The notes under the pieces were generated by a model. The model saw only the letters and a list, made by a program, of their open reading frames with translations. It searched no databases and was not told where the DNA came from. This document shows positions 63,181 to 64,000 of a stretch of DNA of 64,000 bases, in pieces (positions within the stretch are counted from its first letter, which is position 1; each line of letters begins with the position of its first letter). A program made the translations under genes and the position numbers. The stretch is from Dactylis glomerata. Lineage: Eukaryota > Streptophyta > Magnoliopsida > Poales > Poaceae. Where the stretch lies: assembly GCA_007115705.1 (NCBI GenBank), contig QXEO01001565.1, positions 3,376,027-3,440,026 of the forward strand, written 5' to 3'.

Positions 63181-64000
63181 GGAGGGGTTAACTCGACAAA
63201 TGTCCTAGATGAAGGACTTAGGATCGGGGAGATAGGGCGTCGGATGAACTCGAAGGTAAAGTTAGTCGAAATAGGTGTGTATCGAAAGTAAACTTGGGTG
63301 TTCAACCTGGCTTGCTTTCAATCTGCCCTCCACCGTCCCCTCCTGGCCCCTATATATAGGTGGCCAGGTCTCAAGGATCGGGTAGGGTACGATACAGATT
63401 ACAATATCGACATACGGTAATAACTCGTATTCGACTATCATTACAATTGGGCCTAGCTTATCGGGCCTCAGGGGTACTCAACTAACGGGCTCTATTAACT
63501 ATACCCTTGTCAGTAGCCCCTGAGATTCTACCAGAATTATAAATTCAGGTTGAATCTCTAATCTTTAAATCTTCGACTTGATCAATTTCTTCGACTTCTT
63601 CATATCTTCAAATCTTCGACTTAGTCTTTTCGACTTATTTTCATGATATTCTTTCGCAAGGGGTTTTGATGAACAAGCCTGACAACTCTGACGGATCAAG
63701 AGGTCAGTTAACTGCCGGAACAGATACTTGTCACCTACTTCAAATTCAATCCCCTTGGACTTGAATTCGGGATACTGGTCAAATCCATTCTTTTGCCGCA
63801 TTTAGGACTTACAAAGAATGAATCCTAGTGGTTCTCAGGGTACCCAGTGCGTCCACCAGGATTTTCTTCACGTCGTAGACACGGATACATACCAGCAGAG
63901 CGCATCCATGTGCGTATACCAGGCCACACAGGACGGATCCTGGGGTCTTACCTTCGTGACAAGTCACGGCATTCGAGTTTCGTTGCGATAACGCAACTCG
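63181..64000 (-). mobile_element. Possible LTR fragment with promoter-like TATA, continuing past the window
   Basis: On minus, CCACCTATATATAGGGGCC (about 63350-63362) is followed by a GC-rich leader and CGAGTTAACCCCTCC. On plus, CAGTAGCCCCTGAGATTC (63511) resembles a recurring motif of Triticeae gypsy LTRs. TCGACTT/TCTTCGACTT recurs several times at 63571-63635. No LTR pair, primer site or coding region is visible, so the call is weak. Confidence 0.35.

Overview
The window looks like nuclear DNA of a large-genome grass, most likely a Triticeae cereal (wheat, barley, Aegilops, rye). This is an inference from the element types: CACTA transposons ending CACTGGTAGAAAAAGG, gypsy LTRs starting TGATACGTCTC with a tRNA-Asp primer site, and a Copia element with a long coiled-coil gag. 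I found no convincing host gene, tRNA, rRNA or CRISPR. Nearly everything is transposable element, much of it nested.

Layout. 1-3487 is the 3' part of a CACTA DNA transposon with a decayed second gene (TNPA-like domain plus Ulp1-type cysteine protease). 3488-13641 is a patchwork: unassigned DNA, a 5'-truncated LINE (5236-8165, minus strand, 18-bp target duplication), AT-rich repeats, a LINE tail split by a hAT-like MITE (8905-9477), an old LTR fragment and a diverged tandem array. 13642-61975 is one CACTA element with matching inverted ends and a GGC target duplication. Its transposase gene was broken by three separate LTR-retrotransposon insertions: a minus-strand Copia element (15680-27207, TSD GCATT), a gypsy element (27243-44099, TSD GAAGC) that holds a second gypsy element of the same family (34002-42432, TSD GTCAC), and a third, related gypsy element (45053-53359, TSD AGGCA). 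Removing these leaves a CACTA element of about 11.6 kb. 61976-64000 holds the other half of the target repeat array, AT-rich DNA and an LTR-like fragment.

How the parts work together. The CACTA element carried a TNPD-like transposase (now with several stops and frameshifts) and a downstream TNPA/Ulp1 gene. The Copia element encodes gag, protease-integrase and RT-RNase H, and then a second gene placed between pol and the 3' LTR. The gypsy elements encode gag-protease or gag only and have no reverse transcriptase, so they would depend on a partner elsewhere.

The most interesting observation is the Copia second gene. It has its own TATA box. Upstream of that TATA are four copies of the CCGGATTATCCGG-type palindrome that also fills the LTR U3. 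The first ATG of the predicted transcript joins in frame, through a GT-AG intron, to a 503-residue protein with an N-terminal basic nuclear-signal-like motif and an acidic tail. The CACTA element shows a parallel layout, with terminal-type hairpins repeated in front of its second gene. The gypsy copies also show clear module swapping in gag, LTR and 3' non-coding DNA. All LTR counts and dates were done by hand and are approximate.
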